The position numbers and the translations under genes are program-made. Positions 25,225-32,815 of a DNA stretch of 64,000 bases are shown piece after piece. Within the stretch, counting starts at the first letter, position 1. Every line of letters starts with the position of its first letter. The notes beneath the pieces were generated by a model. The model did not search any database. It had not been told where the DNA came from and saw only the letters and a program-made list of their open reading frames with translations. Source of the DNA: Myxococcales bacterium (GTDB lineage Bacteria > Myxococcota_A > Polyangia > Polyangiales > Polyangiaceae); the NCBI GenBank assembly GCA_016712525.1, contig JADJQX010000008.1, positions 248,001 to 312,000 on the forward strand, in the 5' to 3' direction.

Positions 25225-27783
25225 TCATCCCCCTCCACGATCGGTCACCATCCCGATCTGCGGGACACGCTCGAGGGCCGCCTCGATGCGCTCGAGCTCG
25301 GCGCCGAGGGCGTCGGCCTTGCGGCGCGCCCCGTCGGGATCGGCCTCGTACGCCTCGAGCTCGGGGAGCTTCTTGCCGACCTCGTCTTGGAACCACGTCC
25401 GGATGCGAGAGAGCTCCGCGTCTTGGAGCTTGCGGAGATCCCCCGCCGAGGTGAGGGCGCACTCGTCGATGTCGGCGCGCACCCGCTCGGCCCACGCCGC
25501 GACCCGGGCCACGCGCGACCGGACGTACCCCGGATCGTCGAGCTTCATGGCCGAGAACTCCTCTTGCCACGCCGTCTCGAGCAGCGCCTGGACCTCGTTG
25601 AAGGCCCGACGCCAGGTGGTCGCGTCACGCGCGTCGTAGGCTCGCCTCGCCCGCGCGTCGACGTCGTCCACCCGCGCCTCCCACTCGGCTCGGGTCATAC
25701 CGACCAAGGTGTCTTTCGTGCGGTAAATGAGCCGCCGGAGGCCGTCGAGGGCCTCTTCGTAGCGCGCGAGCGGCGGGGTCATCTCGTCGGCCGACGAGCC
25801 CGCCAGCTCGTCGATCAGATGCCTTAGCTTGCCCGCGAGCGCGTCGAGCTTGTCGGGGTCGGTGAGGGCGGCCTCGCGGATGCCTACGGTCAGCTTGTCG
25901 GCCTCGCGCTGGTACACGGCGGCGAGCCCGCCCCAGAGGTTCCGCTTCGCGCGCTCGGCCTCCTCGAGCAGCTTCTCGACGTCCGGGCGCGCGCTCGCGG
26001 TCTCCTCCGGGGTCACGAGCGCTTCGATCTGCGTCGGACCGGCGGTCGCCCGCGCTTCCATGCGCATTGACTCGTCGCACCGAAGCACCACCTCGACGGG
26101 CGTGCCGACAGGGAGCCCCTTCGGGACCTCGAGCACGAGCATCTTGATGGGCACGCGGTTCTGCAGGATACGAAGCACGACGCCGCCCGACTGATCGGCC
26201 GTGTAGAAGATGTGCGTCGCTTGGGTCGGGAGCCCCGTCCCTCGCGCCACGAGGACGCGCCTGTCGCGCCTGCCCCCTCGCACGACCTCGAGTGCGATGT
26301 CTTTGGCGACGACGGCGGCACGAGACAGCGCCGTCGGGCGCGGGCGCAAATCTCCCCTGTGGAGGGAGAGAGGGAGCTCCGCGAGCGGCGCGCCCATGGC
26401 CGAGGCGAACGCGAGCGTCACGCGCGTCTCTTCGTCCTCGCCGAGCGAGAGCTCGACCTTCGTCGGCTCCTTCGCCGGGAGCTGGACCTCCGCGAGCAGG
26501 TCCTCGCCGCTCCAGACCCCGAGGGTCTTCGCCTTCTCGGGAGCCCTCTCGGCGAAGAGCGCGACCTTGAGCTTGTTCCCGTGCGTCACGAGCGGGCCGT
26601 CGACACGCACGTTGGCGCCCGCGGCCTCGTCGCCGACGATGTGCCCTCCGAGGTGCGCCGCGTGGATGGCGGCGCCGAGCGCGACGCACGTGTCGACGTC
26701 GTCGCGGAGAGGCTCTTGCCCCTTGGTGCAGAGCGCCTCCTTCACCCTCCGAACCACCGCGGGCACGCGGGTGGACCCGCCCACGAGCACGACGTGATCG
26801 ATGTCCTCGAGGCCCACCTTGGCGACCTCGAAGCTTCGCTCGAGCGCGCGGCGTGCGCACGCGATCGTGGTCTCCACGAGGTCCGCCACGAGCTCCTCGT
26901 ACTCGGCCCTCCCGAGATCGGCCTCGAACGACACGCTCTCGCCGGCCTTGTCGACGAGCACGTCGCTCTTCTGCACGTGCACCACGTCCGTCGTCGAGAA
27001 CGACTCTTTCACGTCCTGTGCGAGCGCGAAGAGGCGCTGGAAGCGCGCGCGATCGGCCACGTCACCGACGACATCGAGCTCGAGCGCGTACCCCTTCTTC
27101 ACGAGCTCCTTTCGGAGGTGCTCGGCGTAGCGTCGGTCGAGGTCGTCCCCTCCGAGGAAGTTGTCCCCGTCGATGGCGAGCACCTGGTACTCACCGCCCA
27201 CGCACCGGAGGACCGACACGTCGAACGTGCCGCCGCCGAGGTCGTACACGAGGAAGTTGCCGTCCCCGAGCTTGCGCTTCCACGTGTGGTAGATGGCGGC
27301 GGCGGTGGGCTCTTGGAGGACACCGATCACGTTCAAGCCCGCGATTTCACCCGCTTTTCGCGTAGCTTCGATCTGCGGTGCGTCGAAGTAGGCCGGCACC
27401 GTGATCACGGCGCGGGTGAGTCGCCGCGGCAGGGCGTCCTTCTCGGCCTTCTGGGCGAGGTGCTCCCGCATGCGCGTCACGAGCTCGGCCAAGATCTTCG
27501 CGGAAACCTCTTCGGGGAGGAGCTCGTGAGGCCCCACGGTCACGCGCGTGCGCTGGCCCATCTTGCGCTTGATCGACTCGACAGGCGGCTCGGCCGACGC
27601 CCGTCGCTGACGTGCCGCGTGGCCGACGACGAACCCCTTCCCGTCCCAGGCGACGGCGCTCGGCACGGTGCGCCGACCGAACTTGTCGGCGTAGAGGAGG
27701 ATCTCGCGCTCGTGCGGGAGCAGCTCCGCGATCTCCGAGTTCGTTGTACCGAGGTCGATGCCGACGGGCCTGTCGATGAACAT
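25225..27783 (-). CDS. Non-canonical Hsp70 (DnaK-like) chaperone with long C-terminal helical region
   Basis: An 852-residue Hsp70: ATPase domain about 1-380 with GIDLGTTNSEIA, VYDLGGGTFDVSVL and VVLVGGSTRVPAVVRR, so ATP binding looks intact. The segment after it (about 385-530) resembles a short substrate-binding beta domain but lacks the EEVD/DnaK-style tail. It is followed by about 300 residues of charged helices, making the protein some 200 residues longer than DnaK. The ATG was chosen because GGGAG lies seven bases upstream; a GTG nine codons earlier is the alternative. It follows a J-like protein lacking HPD and precedes a helical-repeat protein, so it is probably a dedicated rather than housekeeping chaperone. 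Confidence 0.9.
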   Translation of the reverse strand: MFIDRPVGIDLGTTNSEIAELLPHEREILLYADKFGRRTVPSAVAWDGKGFVVGHAARQRRASAEPPVESIKRKMGQRTRVTVGPHELLPEEVSAKILAELVTRMREHLAQKAEKDALPRRLTRAVITVPAYFDAPQIEATRKAGEIAGLNVIGVLQEPTAAAIYHTWKRKLGDGNFLVYDLGGGTFDVSVLRCVGGEYQVLAIDGDNFLGGDDLDRRYAEHLRKELVKKGYALELDVVGDVADRARFQRLFALAQDVKESFSTTDVVHVQKSDVLVDKAGESVSFEADLGRAEYEELVADLVETTIACARRALERSFEVAKVGLEDIDHVVLVGGSTRVPAVVRRVKEALCTKGQEPLRDDVDTCVALGAAIHAAHLGGHIVGDEAAGANVRVDGPLVTHGNKLKVALFAERAPEKAKTLGVWSGEDLLAEVQLPAKEPTKVELSLGEDEETRVTLAFASAMGAPLAELPLSLHRGDLRPRPTALSRAAVVAKDIALEVVRGGRRDRRVLVARGTGLPTQATHIFYTADQSGGVVLRILQNRVPIKMLVLEVPKGLPVGTPVEVVLRCDESMRMEARATAGPTQIEALVTPEETASARPDVEKLLEEAERAKRNLWGGLAAVYQREADKLTVGIREAALTDPDKLDALAGKLRHLIDELAGSSADEMTPPLARYEEALDGLRRLIYRTKDTLVGMTRAEWEARVDDVDARARRAYDARDATTWRRAFNEVQALLETAWQEEFSAMKLDDPGYVRSRVARVAAWAERVRADIDECALTSAGDLRKLQDAELSRIRTWFQDEVGKKLPELEAYEADPDGARRKADALGAELERIEAALERVPQIGMVTDRGGG

Positions 27784-27860
27784 GACGCTTCTCCCGATCT
27801 CTTGGCTCACGAGGGCCGAGCGGCCCGAACTTCACTCTCTGCGCGGCAAAGGCGCCCGGG

Positions 27861-28241
27861 TCACGGCTCCTCGGCGAGTGCCGGGTCGGTCGCGTCGAGG
27901 GGGAGCTCGACAGGGGCCCGCCCCCCTTCGCTCACGAGCTCGCTCGCCGAGGGCAAGACGAGCAGGCGGGCGAGCGACATGGGCTCGGGCGCGGCGAAGG
28001 GCGTCCGCTTTCGCGGAGGCGGGGATCCGAGCGCCGGGCGTGTCTCCGGGTGGGCGAAGAAGGCCGCGCGCACCCGCTCCTCAGGGTTCAGGGTCAACGC
28101 GTCCCACGCCGAGCGGAGCGCCTCTCGCTCGGCCTCCGAGGCGTCCGCGACGAGCTCGCGGAACCGCTCGGTGATGGCTTCGGGGGTCGACGCGGGATCG
28201 ATGCCGTAGCGCTCGAAGGGGTTCGCAGAGGGTTCGGTCAT
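27861..28241 (-). CDS. Degenerate J-domain-like protein without HPD motif
   Basis: This 126-residue protein opens with NPFERYGIDPASTPEAITE and continues through two helices to WDALTLNPEERVRAAFF, the spacing of a J-domain (LGV-x-x-xAS start, terminal helix ending in the DP-x-x-R-x-x-YD region). The loop that should carry His-Pro-Asp is shortened and HPD is absent. The C-terminal half is Pro/Ala-rich and acidic. Its position directly before an Hsp70 gene supports the assignment, but without HPD it should not stimulate ATP hydrolysis in the usual way; it may be a binding adaptor. Its ATG overlaps the stop of the upstream gene by four bases. Confidence 0.6.
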   Translation of the reverse strand: MTEPSANPFERYGIDPASTPEAITERFRELVADASEAEREALRSAWDALTLNPEERVRAAFFAHPETRPALGSPPPRKRTPFAAPEPMSLARLLVLPSASELVSEGGRAPVELPLDATDPALAEEP

Positions 28242-29509
28242 GGGAGCCTCGAGAGCATGCCCGTCTTCCGAGCCTCGATCGCCGCCCGCGCCTCGCGCGC
28301 GTCACGGCACGAGGGGAAGAGCGCCTCGGCCCGCTCGACCAGCGCGAGCGCCGCGCGGAGATCGGCGTCCGTCGCGAACCCTTGCACGAGCGCCTTGGCC
28401 TTCTGCGCGAGGTAGGAGGCGAGCACGGCGCGCCCGTTGCGGTGGGTCGGGCACACGTCGACCGCACGCTCGGCCACGGCGATCTGCCGCTCGAACGTCG
28501 GCACCACATTGGTGTAAAATACAAGAAACTGCGCGCACGCCGCGGCGTACGCCACGTTCGCTCGATCGCGTTTCGTGCGCGCGACGAGGCTCTCGACGAG
28601 CCTGAAGGTCGCCGTCGGCGCCCCGCGCGTCACCTCGTCGGGCGTGCCGAAGAGGCGCGCGAAGCCCTCCCACTCGCGCCGCCGCTGAAGCTCCCAGCAC
28701 ACGGGCTCGGCGCGCTCGACGAAGAACCGCTCGACGGCCTCGTCGCGTCCCACGTGCTCCCACACGGCCACGAGCCCGCGGAGCGCGTCGAGGCCCGCGG
28801 TCGTCAGCTCCCCGCGCGTCGACGCGTCGTCGAGCGCGTGGCCGATGCGCTCGGTCGCGAGGTCGATGGCCTCGGCCCGGAGCGCGTCGGCGCGGCTCGC
28901 GAGCTTCGTGACGAGCCCGGGCGTTGCCCCCGACCGCGCGAGCGCCGACCGGACCCGCGCGAGCGCCTCGAGCGCGAGACGCGACTCCGGCGTGAGGCTC
29001 AAGACCCCCTCGCGAGCGCGGCGACCGAGGCCTTCGAGCGGCTCGGCCGGCAGCGCCGTGGCGAGCCTCGTGACGTCGTCGCGCGACGCCTTCGGCCCGA
29101 GGCCCCGACGTACGAAGCCCTCGAGGTAGCTCGGGTGCGCGAGCAGCCCGAAGAACGACGCCAAAGAAGCCTCGTGGTGCACGAGCGCCCGCGCGGGCTC
29201 GCGGCCCTCGAGAGCGCCCGCGATACGCGCGTGATGGAGCCCGAGGTGATGAAGCACGACGGGCGGGTAGCCCACGAACGACGGCGGATGCGTGAGCCCG
29301 GAGAGCACGTCGAGCCTCGGGGCCTCGGCCCGCGTAGCCACGGCGAACGCCACGTCGGCACCGCCGAGACCTCGCAGGGCGTCGAGGAGCCCCGAGGCCC
29401 GGCTCGGCACGGGGACGTCGACCGCGGCCTCGAACCGCACGAGACGCTCGTACAGCGCTTCGTCCTCGAGGCGCGCGAGGAGGGCGTCGTCTTCCGGCCT
29501 CTGGGGCAT
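28238..29509 (-). CDS. Helical-repeat protein at the head of the Hsp70 cluster
   Basis: A 423-residue Ala/Arg/Leu-rich protein with no signal, membrane helix or known catalytic motif. The C-terminal region (about 350-410) has TPR-like helix pairs (QIAVAERAVDVCPTHRNGR, ALVERAEALFPSCRDA). TPR proteins frequently dock Hsp70 tails, which fits its place as first gene of the cluster and its four-base overlap with the J-like gene. The ATG chosen lies six codons inside the longest frame, which would need a TTG start. Function unknown. Confidence 0.72.
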   Translation of the reverse strand: MPQRPEDDALLARLEDEALYERLVRFEAAVDVPVPSRASGLLDALRGLGGADVAFAVATRAEAPRLDVLSGLTHPPSFVGYPPVVLHHLGLHHARIAGALEGREPARALVHHEASLASFFGLLAHPSYLEGFVRRGLGPKASRDDVTRLATALPAEPLEGLGRRAREGVLSLTPESRLALEALARVRSALARSGATPGLVTKLASRADALRAEAIDLATERIGHALDDASTRGELTTAGLDALRGLVAVWEHVGRDEAVERFFVERAEPVCWELQRRREWEGFARLFGTPDEVTRGAPTATFRLVESLVARTKRDRANVAYAAACAQFLVFYTNVVPTFERQIAVAERAVDVCPTHRNGRAVLASYLAQKAKALVQGFATDADLRAALALVERAEALFPSCRDAREARAAIEARKTGMLSRLP

Positions 29510-29698
29510 GCGCCCGAATGATGCCAAAGGACGCCGCGTTGCACGAGCGAAGCGTGCCCTGCCCGCGTACGAACCCGGGCGGCGCGCACGGAATTACGCG
29601 CCAATCGAGGGGCAACGGGTGTGGAAATCGGCCCCGATTCGTGCAAAGAGAGCCGCGGCGCGGGCGGGCTCGGCCGCACGCCAAAGGAGAGTGCCCAA

Positions 29699-30550
29699 GT
29701 GACGTCCACGCAATCGCAGATCGAAGTCTCCTACGACGTCTCGAACGAGTTCTTCCGCCTCTGGCTCGACGAGAAGATGCACTACACGTGCGCCGTCTAC
29801 GACGCCGAGAACGACACGCTCGAGAAGGCGCAGGAGAACAAGAGCCGCATCCTCTACGAGCTCGCCGAGATGTCCAAGGACAAGACCATCCTCGACATCG
29901 GCTGCGGGTGGGGCGCGAACCTCGAGTACGTCGCGAAGCGCGGGGCCAAGGCCGCCCACGGCGTCACCCTCTCGCCCCTCCAGACCGAAGAGATCCAGGC
30001 GCGCAACCTCCCCGGCGTGAAGGTCTGGTGCAAAGACTACAAGGACTTCGTCGCCGAGGAGCCCTACGACGCCCTCGTGTCGATCGAGATGGTCGACCAC
30101 GTCGTGTCCCCCGCGCAGGCGGCCAAGGGCCTCGCCGTCGATCTCTACCGCGACTACTTCAACAAATGCGCCGAGCTCGCGAAGCCCGGCGCGCACTTCG
30201 CGTTCCAGAGCATCCTGCGCAATCGCGTCCCCCGAAACCGTAAAGATCTCGAAGACTTGCGCTTCACGGCGGACGTCATCTTCCCCGGTGGCCTCAACGC
30301 CCGCATCGAGGAGCTCATCATGGCCTTGAACCCGCACTGGGAGCTCAAGGAGCTCTACATGCGCCGCGAGGACTACGGCAAGACGACCGGCGAGTGGCTC
30401 CGCCGCCTGCGGATGAACGAGCGCAAGATCCGCGACACGTGGGGCGACCAGGTCTTCGTCGACTACGAGCGTTACCTCGACACCTGCGTCCGCGCGTTCG
30501 CGAACCACTGGTCGGGCGACGTGCAGATGAAGCTCCGCCGCATCGGCTGA
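29699..30550 (+). CDS. CFA-synthase-like SAM-dependent methyltransferase
   Basis: This 283-residue class I methyltransferase resembles the cyclopropane-fatty-acid/mycolic-acid synthase group: YDVSNEFFRLWLDEKMHYTCAVY at about 13-35, SAM-binding ILDIGCGWGANLEY at about 64-77 and a GVTLSPLQTEEI strand. True CFA synthases use a bicarbonate-binding cysteine/His/Glu set that I cannot confirm, so small-molecule C- or O-methylation is also possible. The GTG start follows AAAGGAG. It diverges from the Hsp70 cluster and is followed by a GC-rich hairpin with T-rich flank. Confidence 0.85.
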   Translation: MTSTQSQIEVSYDVSNEFFRLWLDEKMHYTCAVYDAENDTLEKAQENKSRILYELAEMSKDKTILDIGCGWGANLEYVAKRGAKAAHGVTLSPLQTEEIQARNLPGVKVWCKDYKDFVAEEPYDALVSIEMVDHVVSPAQAAKGLAVDLYRDYFNKCAELAKPGAHFAFQSILRNRVPRNRKDLEDLRFTADVIFPGGLNARIEELIMALNPHWELKELYMRREDYGKTTGEWLRRLRMNERKIRDTWGDQVFVDYERYLDTCVRAFANHWSGDVQMKLRRIG

Positions 30551-30572
30551 TCCGTCGACGCTCTCTCGGCAG

Positions 30573-30612
30573 CGGGCCCGGCTCCTTCGTGGAGCGCGGG
30601 TCCGTTTCCGTT
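30573..30612 (+). terminator. Probable terminator of the methyltransferase gene
   Basis: A 13-bp stem with one bulged G and loop TTCGT is followed by TTTCCGTTT. It lies 22 bases after the stop codon. Confidence 0.6.
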
Positions 30613-30680
30613 TCGGCACGTCGCCTTCGTTCGAGCGCCCCGCGCTTCCCCCCGCCTGGCTCGTCTGGAAAGATACGCGG

Positions 30681-31544
30681 GTGGGACCGTTCCGTCAGGG
30701 CAAGCCGCTGAAGCTCCCTACCCCTGAGCTCGACGCGTACGAGGCCGAGCTCCGCGCGCGGTCGCACCGCAAGGTGACCTACGCGGGCATCGGCGTCGTC
30801 GTGCTCACCCTGCCGCTGCTCGCGGTCCTCTTCCAGGCCATCGTGCCCGACCTCGTCTACAAGGTGCAAAACCCGCTGCACACGCCGTCGCCCGCGGTGG
30901 TCGAGAGCGGGCGAGCCACCATCACCCGCCTCCGGGAGAGCGCCGCGCGCGAAGAAGAAGCCATGCAGAAGGGCGTCGCGGCCGCCGCGGCGAACGGCAC
31001 CGAGGCGCACCCCGAGCTCGGCCGCTGCCCTTACTCCCACGAGCCGAACCGCGAGAAGGGCTTCTTTGCCCGCGCGACCTACGCGCGCCTCGGCGATCCG
31101 AGCCTGTGTTTGCCCTGCCGCGAGCAGCGCTCCCGCGCCGAGACCCTCGAGAAGAGGCTCGTCGAGCGCTCACGCGACAAGGAGCTCGACGCGAAGGTGA
31201 GCGCCGAGATCGCGCGCGCCGAATCGGTCGGGCGCTACTCGGTGGTGCTCGCCGTCGACAAAGAGGCCGCGCCCCACGGCACGCCCCACGTCGACTTCAT
31301 GCCGGGGCTCGTCGAGGGGCGCACCTTCGTCTGGGACACGAAGACCCACGCCGTCGTCTGCGCCGGCCACGCCCGCGCCGAGAGCTCCGACACCATCGAC
31401 TACACGTACACGACGCAGAACGGCTTCGCGACGAACGCCGCGTCCGAGCTCAAACGCGCCCTCGACGAAGACCTCCGCCTGCGCACCGAAGAGGCCGTCG
31501 CCTCGTCCCTACGGTACCGCGCTGGGCCCAAAATCTTCGAATGA
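30681..31544 (+). CDS. Membrane-anchored protein of unknown function
   Basis: A 287-residue protein with a GTG start, about 30 cytoplasmic residues, one membrane helix (about 33-55, YAGIGVVVLTLPLLAVLFQAI) and an extracytoplasmic domain. That domain contains CPYSHEP and CLPCREQ motifs (four cysteines that could bind metal or form disulfides) and a beta-rich C-terminal part (TFVWDTKTHAVVCAGH). I recognise no family. It follows the methyltransferase after its terminator and is read convergent to the PGQ-rich membrane gene. Confidence 0.7.
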   Translation: MGPFRQGKPLKLPTPELDAYEAELRARSHRKVTYAGIGVVVLTLPLLAVLFQAIVPDLVYKVQNPLHTPSPAVVESGRATITRLRESAAREEEAMQKGVAAAAANGTEAHPELGRCPYSHEPNREKGFFARATYARLGDPSLCLPCREQRSRAETLEKRLVERSRDKELDAKVSAEIARAESVGRYSVVLAVDKEAAPHGTPHVDFMPGLVEGRTFVWDTKTHAVVCAGHARAESSDTIDYTYTTQNGFATNAASELKRALDEDLRLRTEEAVASSLRYRAGPKIFE

Positions 31545-31555
31545 GCCCCTCCGCC

Positions 31556-31598
31556 AAAAAGCATCGCCGGCGATGCCTCGAAGCATCGCCGGCGATGC
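31556..31598 (-). terminator. Intrinsic terminator built from two copies of a 16-bp palindrome
   Basis: GCATCGCCGGCGATGC occurs twice, six bases apart. Read on the minus strand the copies pair into a 16-bp perfect stem with loop TTCGAG followed by TTTTT. Each half is also self-complementary. It serves the PGQ-rich gene, as the second of two tandem hairpins. Confidence 0.75.
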
Positions 31599-31620
31599 CC
31601 GGCTCTCTCCCCTAGAAACA

Positions 31621-31655
31621 CGAAGGGCCCAGAGCTGCGAGGCTCGGGCCCTTCG
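31621..31655 (-). terminator. First terminator-like hairpin after the PGQ-rich gene
   Basis: A 10-bp stem CGAAGGGCCC / GGGCCCTTCG with inner GAGC / GCTC pairs is followed on the minus strand by TGTTTCT. It begins 22 bases past the stop codon. Confidence 0.6.
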
Positions 31656-31677
31656 ACATGTCACAGGAGGACGACGC

Positions 31678-32649
31678 TCAGCCGGTGGGCTCCCAGGGGA
31701 CGATGATCATGAGCACGCCGACGATGAGGCCGATGACCAGACATGCACCGAGGCCAGCGCGGGCCCACATGGGGGCGGGGCTCCCGTCGGCCGAGCGCTT
31801 CGGCTGACCCGTCACGACGAGCCACAGACCACCCCACCAGAAGATGGCGCCGATCGTGTAGAGGTACGGGTAGTAGAGGTGGAGGACGAAGATGAGGATC
31901 GAGTTCAGGATGGCGAAGAGCATCCCGAGACCGACCATCGCGCCGCCGACCTTGCGGGGCGACTCGAAGCCCTTCCCCTGAACGACCGCGGCCATCAGCG
32001 CGTCCTTCGAGAAGTCGCTCCCGCCGAGGTTCACGCCGCCGATCGTCGGAGCCTGGAAGCTCACGCCGCCGATGCCGATCTGCATGTTGCCCTGGCCGCC
32101 CGTGGGCTGCTGCGGAGGCGCGCCGAATCCGGGCTGAGCGCCGGGCATTCCGGGCTGCTGAGGCTGACCGTAGCCGCCGGGCATCGCGCCGGGCTGCTGG
32201 CCGAACTGGCCCGCGTTCGGGTCGAAGCCAGGCTGACCGCCGAACCCTTGCTGGGGCATGCCGGGCTGCTGGGGAGGCGCGCCGTAGCCGCCGGGCATCG
32301 CGCCGGGCTGCTGGCCGAAGCCGGGCTGCTGCGGCTGGCCGAACCCAGGCTGCATGCCGGGCTGCTGGCCGTACCCACCGGCGTTCGGATCGAAGCCGGG
32401 CTGCTGACCGTAGCCAGGCTGCTGCGGCTGACCGTAGCCGCCGGCGTTCGGATCGAAGCCGGGCTGGCCACCGAAACCGGGCTGCTGCGGCTGGCCGGGG
32501 AAGCCGGGCTGCTGCGGCTGACCGTACCCGGGCTGCTGCGGCGCACCGGGCTGCCCGTACGCGCCACCGGGCATGAGCTGCGTCTGCCCGAAGTTGGGCT
32601 TCTGTCCAGGACCAGGGGGGAAACCGTTGCCGCCGGGGGGCTGATTCAT
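31678..32649 (-). CDS. PGQ/PGF-repeat membrane protein
   Basis: This 323-residue protein has a ~190-residue N-terminal region almost wholly of Pro, Gly, Gln, Phe and Tyr in units such as GYGQPQQPGFG and GFDPNAGGYGQ, then a short ordered part. Three or four membrane helices follow in the last 110 residues (about 220-320). The build, a soluble low-complexity head on a small membrane module, occurs in many bacterial membrane proteins of unknown role and could promote clustering or condensation. The ATG follows a weak AGGAT. Two tandem terminators follow. No recognised domain. Confidence 0.75.
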   Translation of the reverse strand: MNQPPGGNGFPPGPGQKPNFGQTQLMPGGAYGQPGAPQQPGYGQPQQPGFPGQPQQPGFGGQPGFDPNAGGYGQPQQPGYGQQPGFDPNAGGYGQQPGMQPGFGQPQQPGFGQQPGAMPGGYGAPPQQPGMPQQGFGGQPGFDPNAGQFGQQPGAMPGGYGQPQQPGMPGAQPGFGAPPQQPTGGQGNMQIGIGGVSFQAPTIGGVNLGGSDFSKDALMAAVVQGKGFESPRKVGGAMVGLGMLFAILNSILIFVLHLYYPYLYTIGAIFWWGGLWLVVTGQPKRSADGSPAPMWARAGLGACLVIGLIVGVLMIIVPWEPTG

Positions 32650-32700
32650 GGGTGAGATCCTACCTTGCTTCGGTATTCGTGGGGGAAGAACCGTACGCGA

Positions 32701-32729
32701 CGACGAGGCGCCTTGGAAGCGCCTCGTCG
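32701..32729 (-). terminator. Hairpin between the M2 peptidase and the PGQ-rich gene, no T-run
   Basis: Perfect 11-bp inverted repeat CGACGAGGCGC / GCGCCTCGTCG with a 7-nt loop, 87 bases beyond the M2 peptidase stop on the minus strand. No T-run follows in either direction. Confidence 0.35.
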
Positions 32730-32815
32730 AAGGCTCGAATCGGGCGCCCGAAAAAGTGGGTACCCCATCGAAACCATTCACATTTCGTTCGACGATCCGG
32801 CGAGCCCCGTGAGGG

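Noticed and set aside
31561..31598. Two identical 16-bp palindromes as a minimal CRISPR or recombination site
   Set aside because: Only two copies, no spacer-sized gap, no cas or recombinase gene; structure and U5 fit a terminator.
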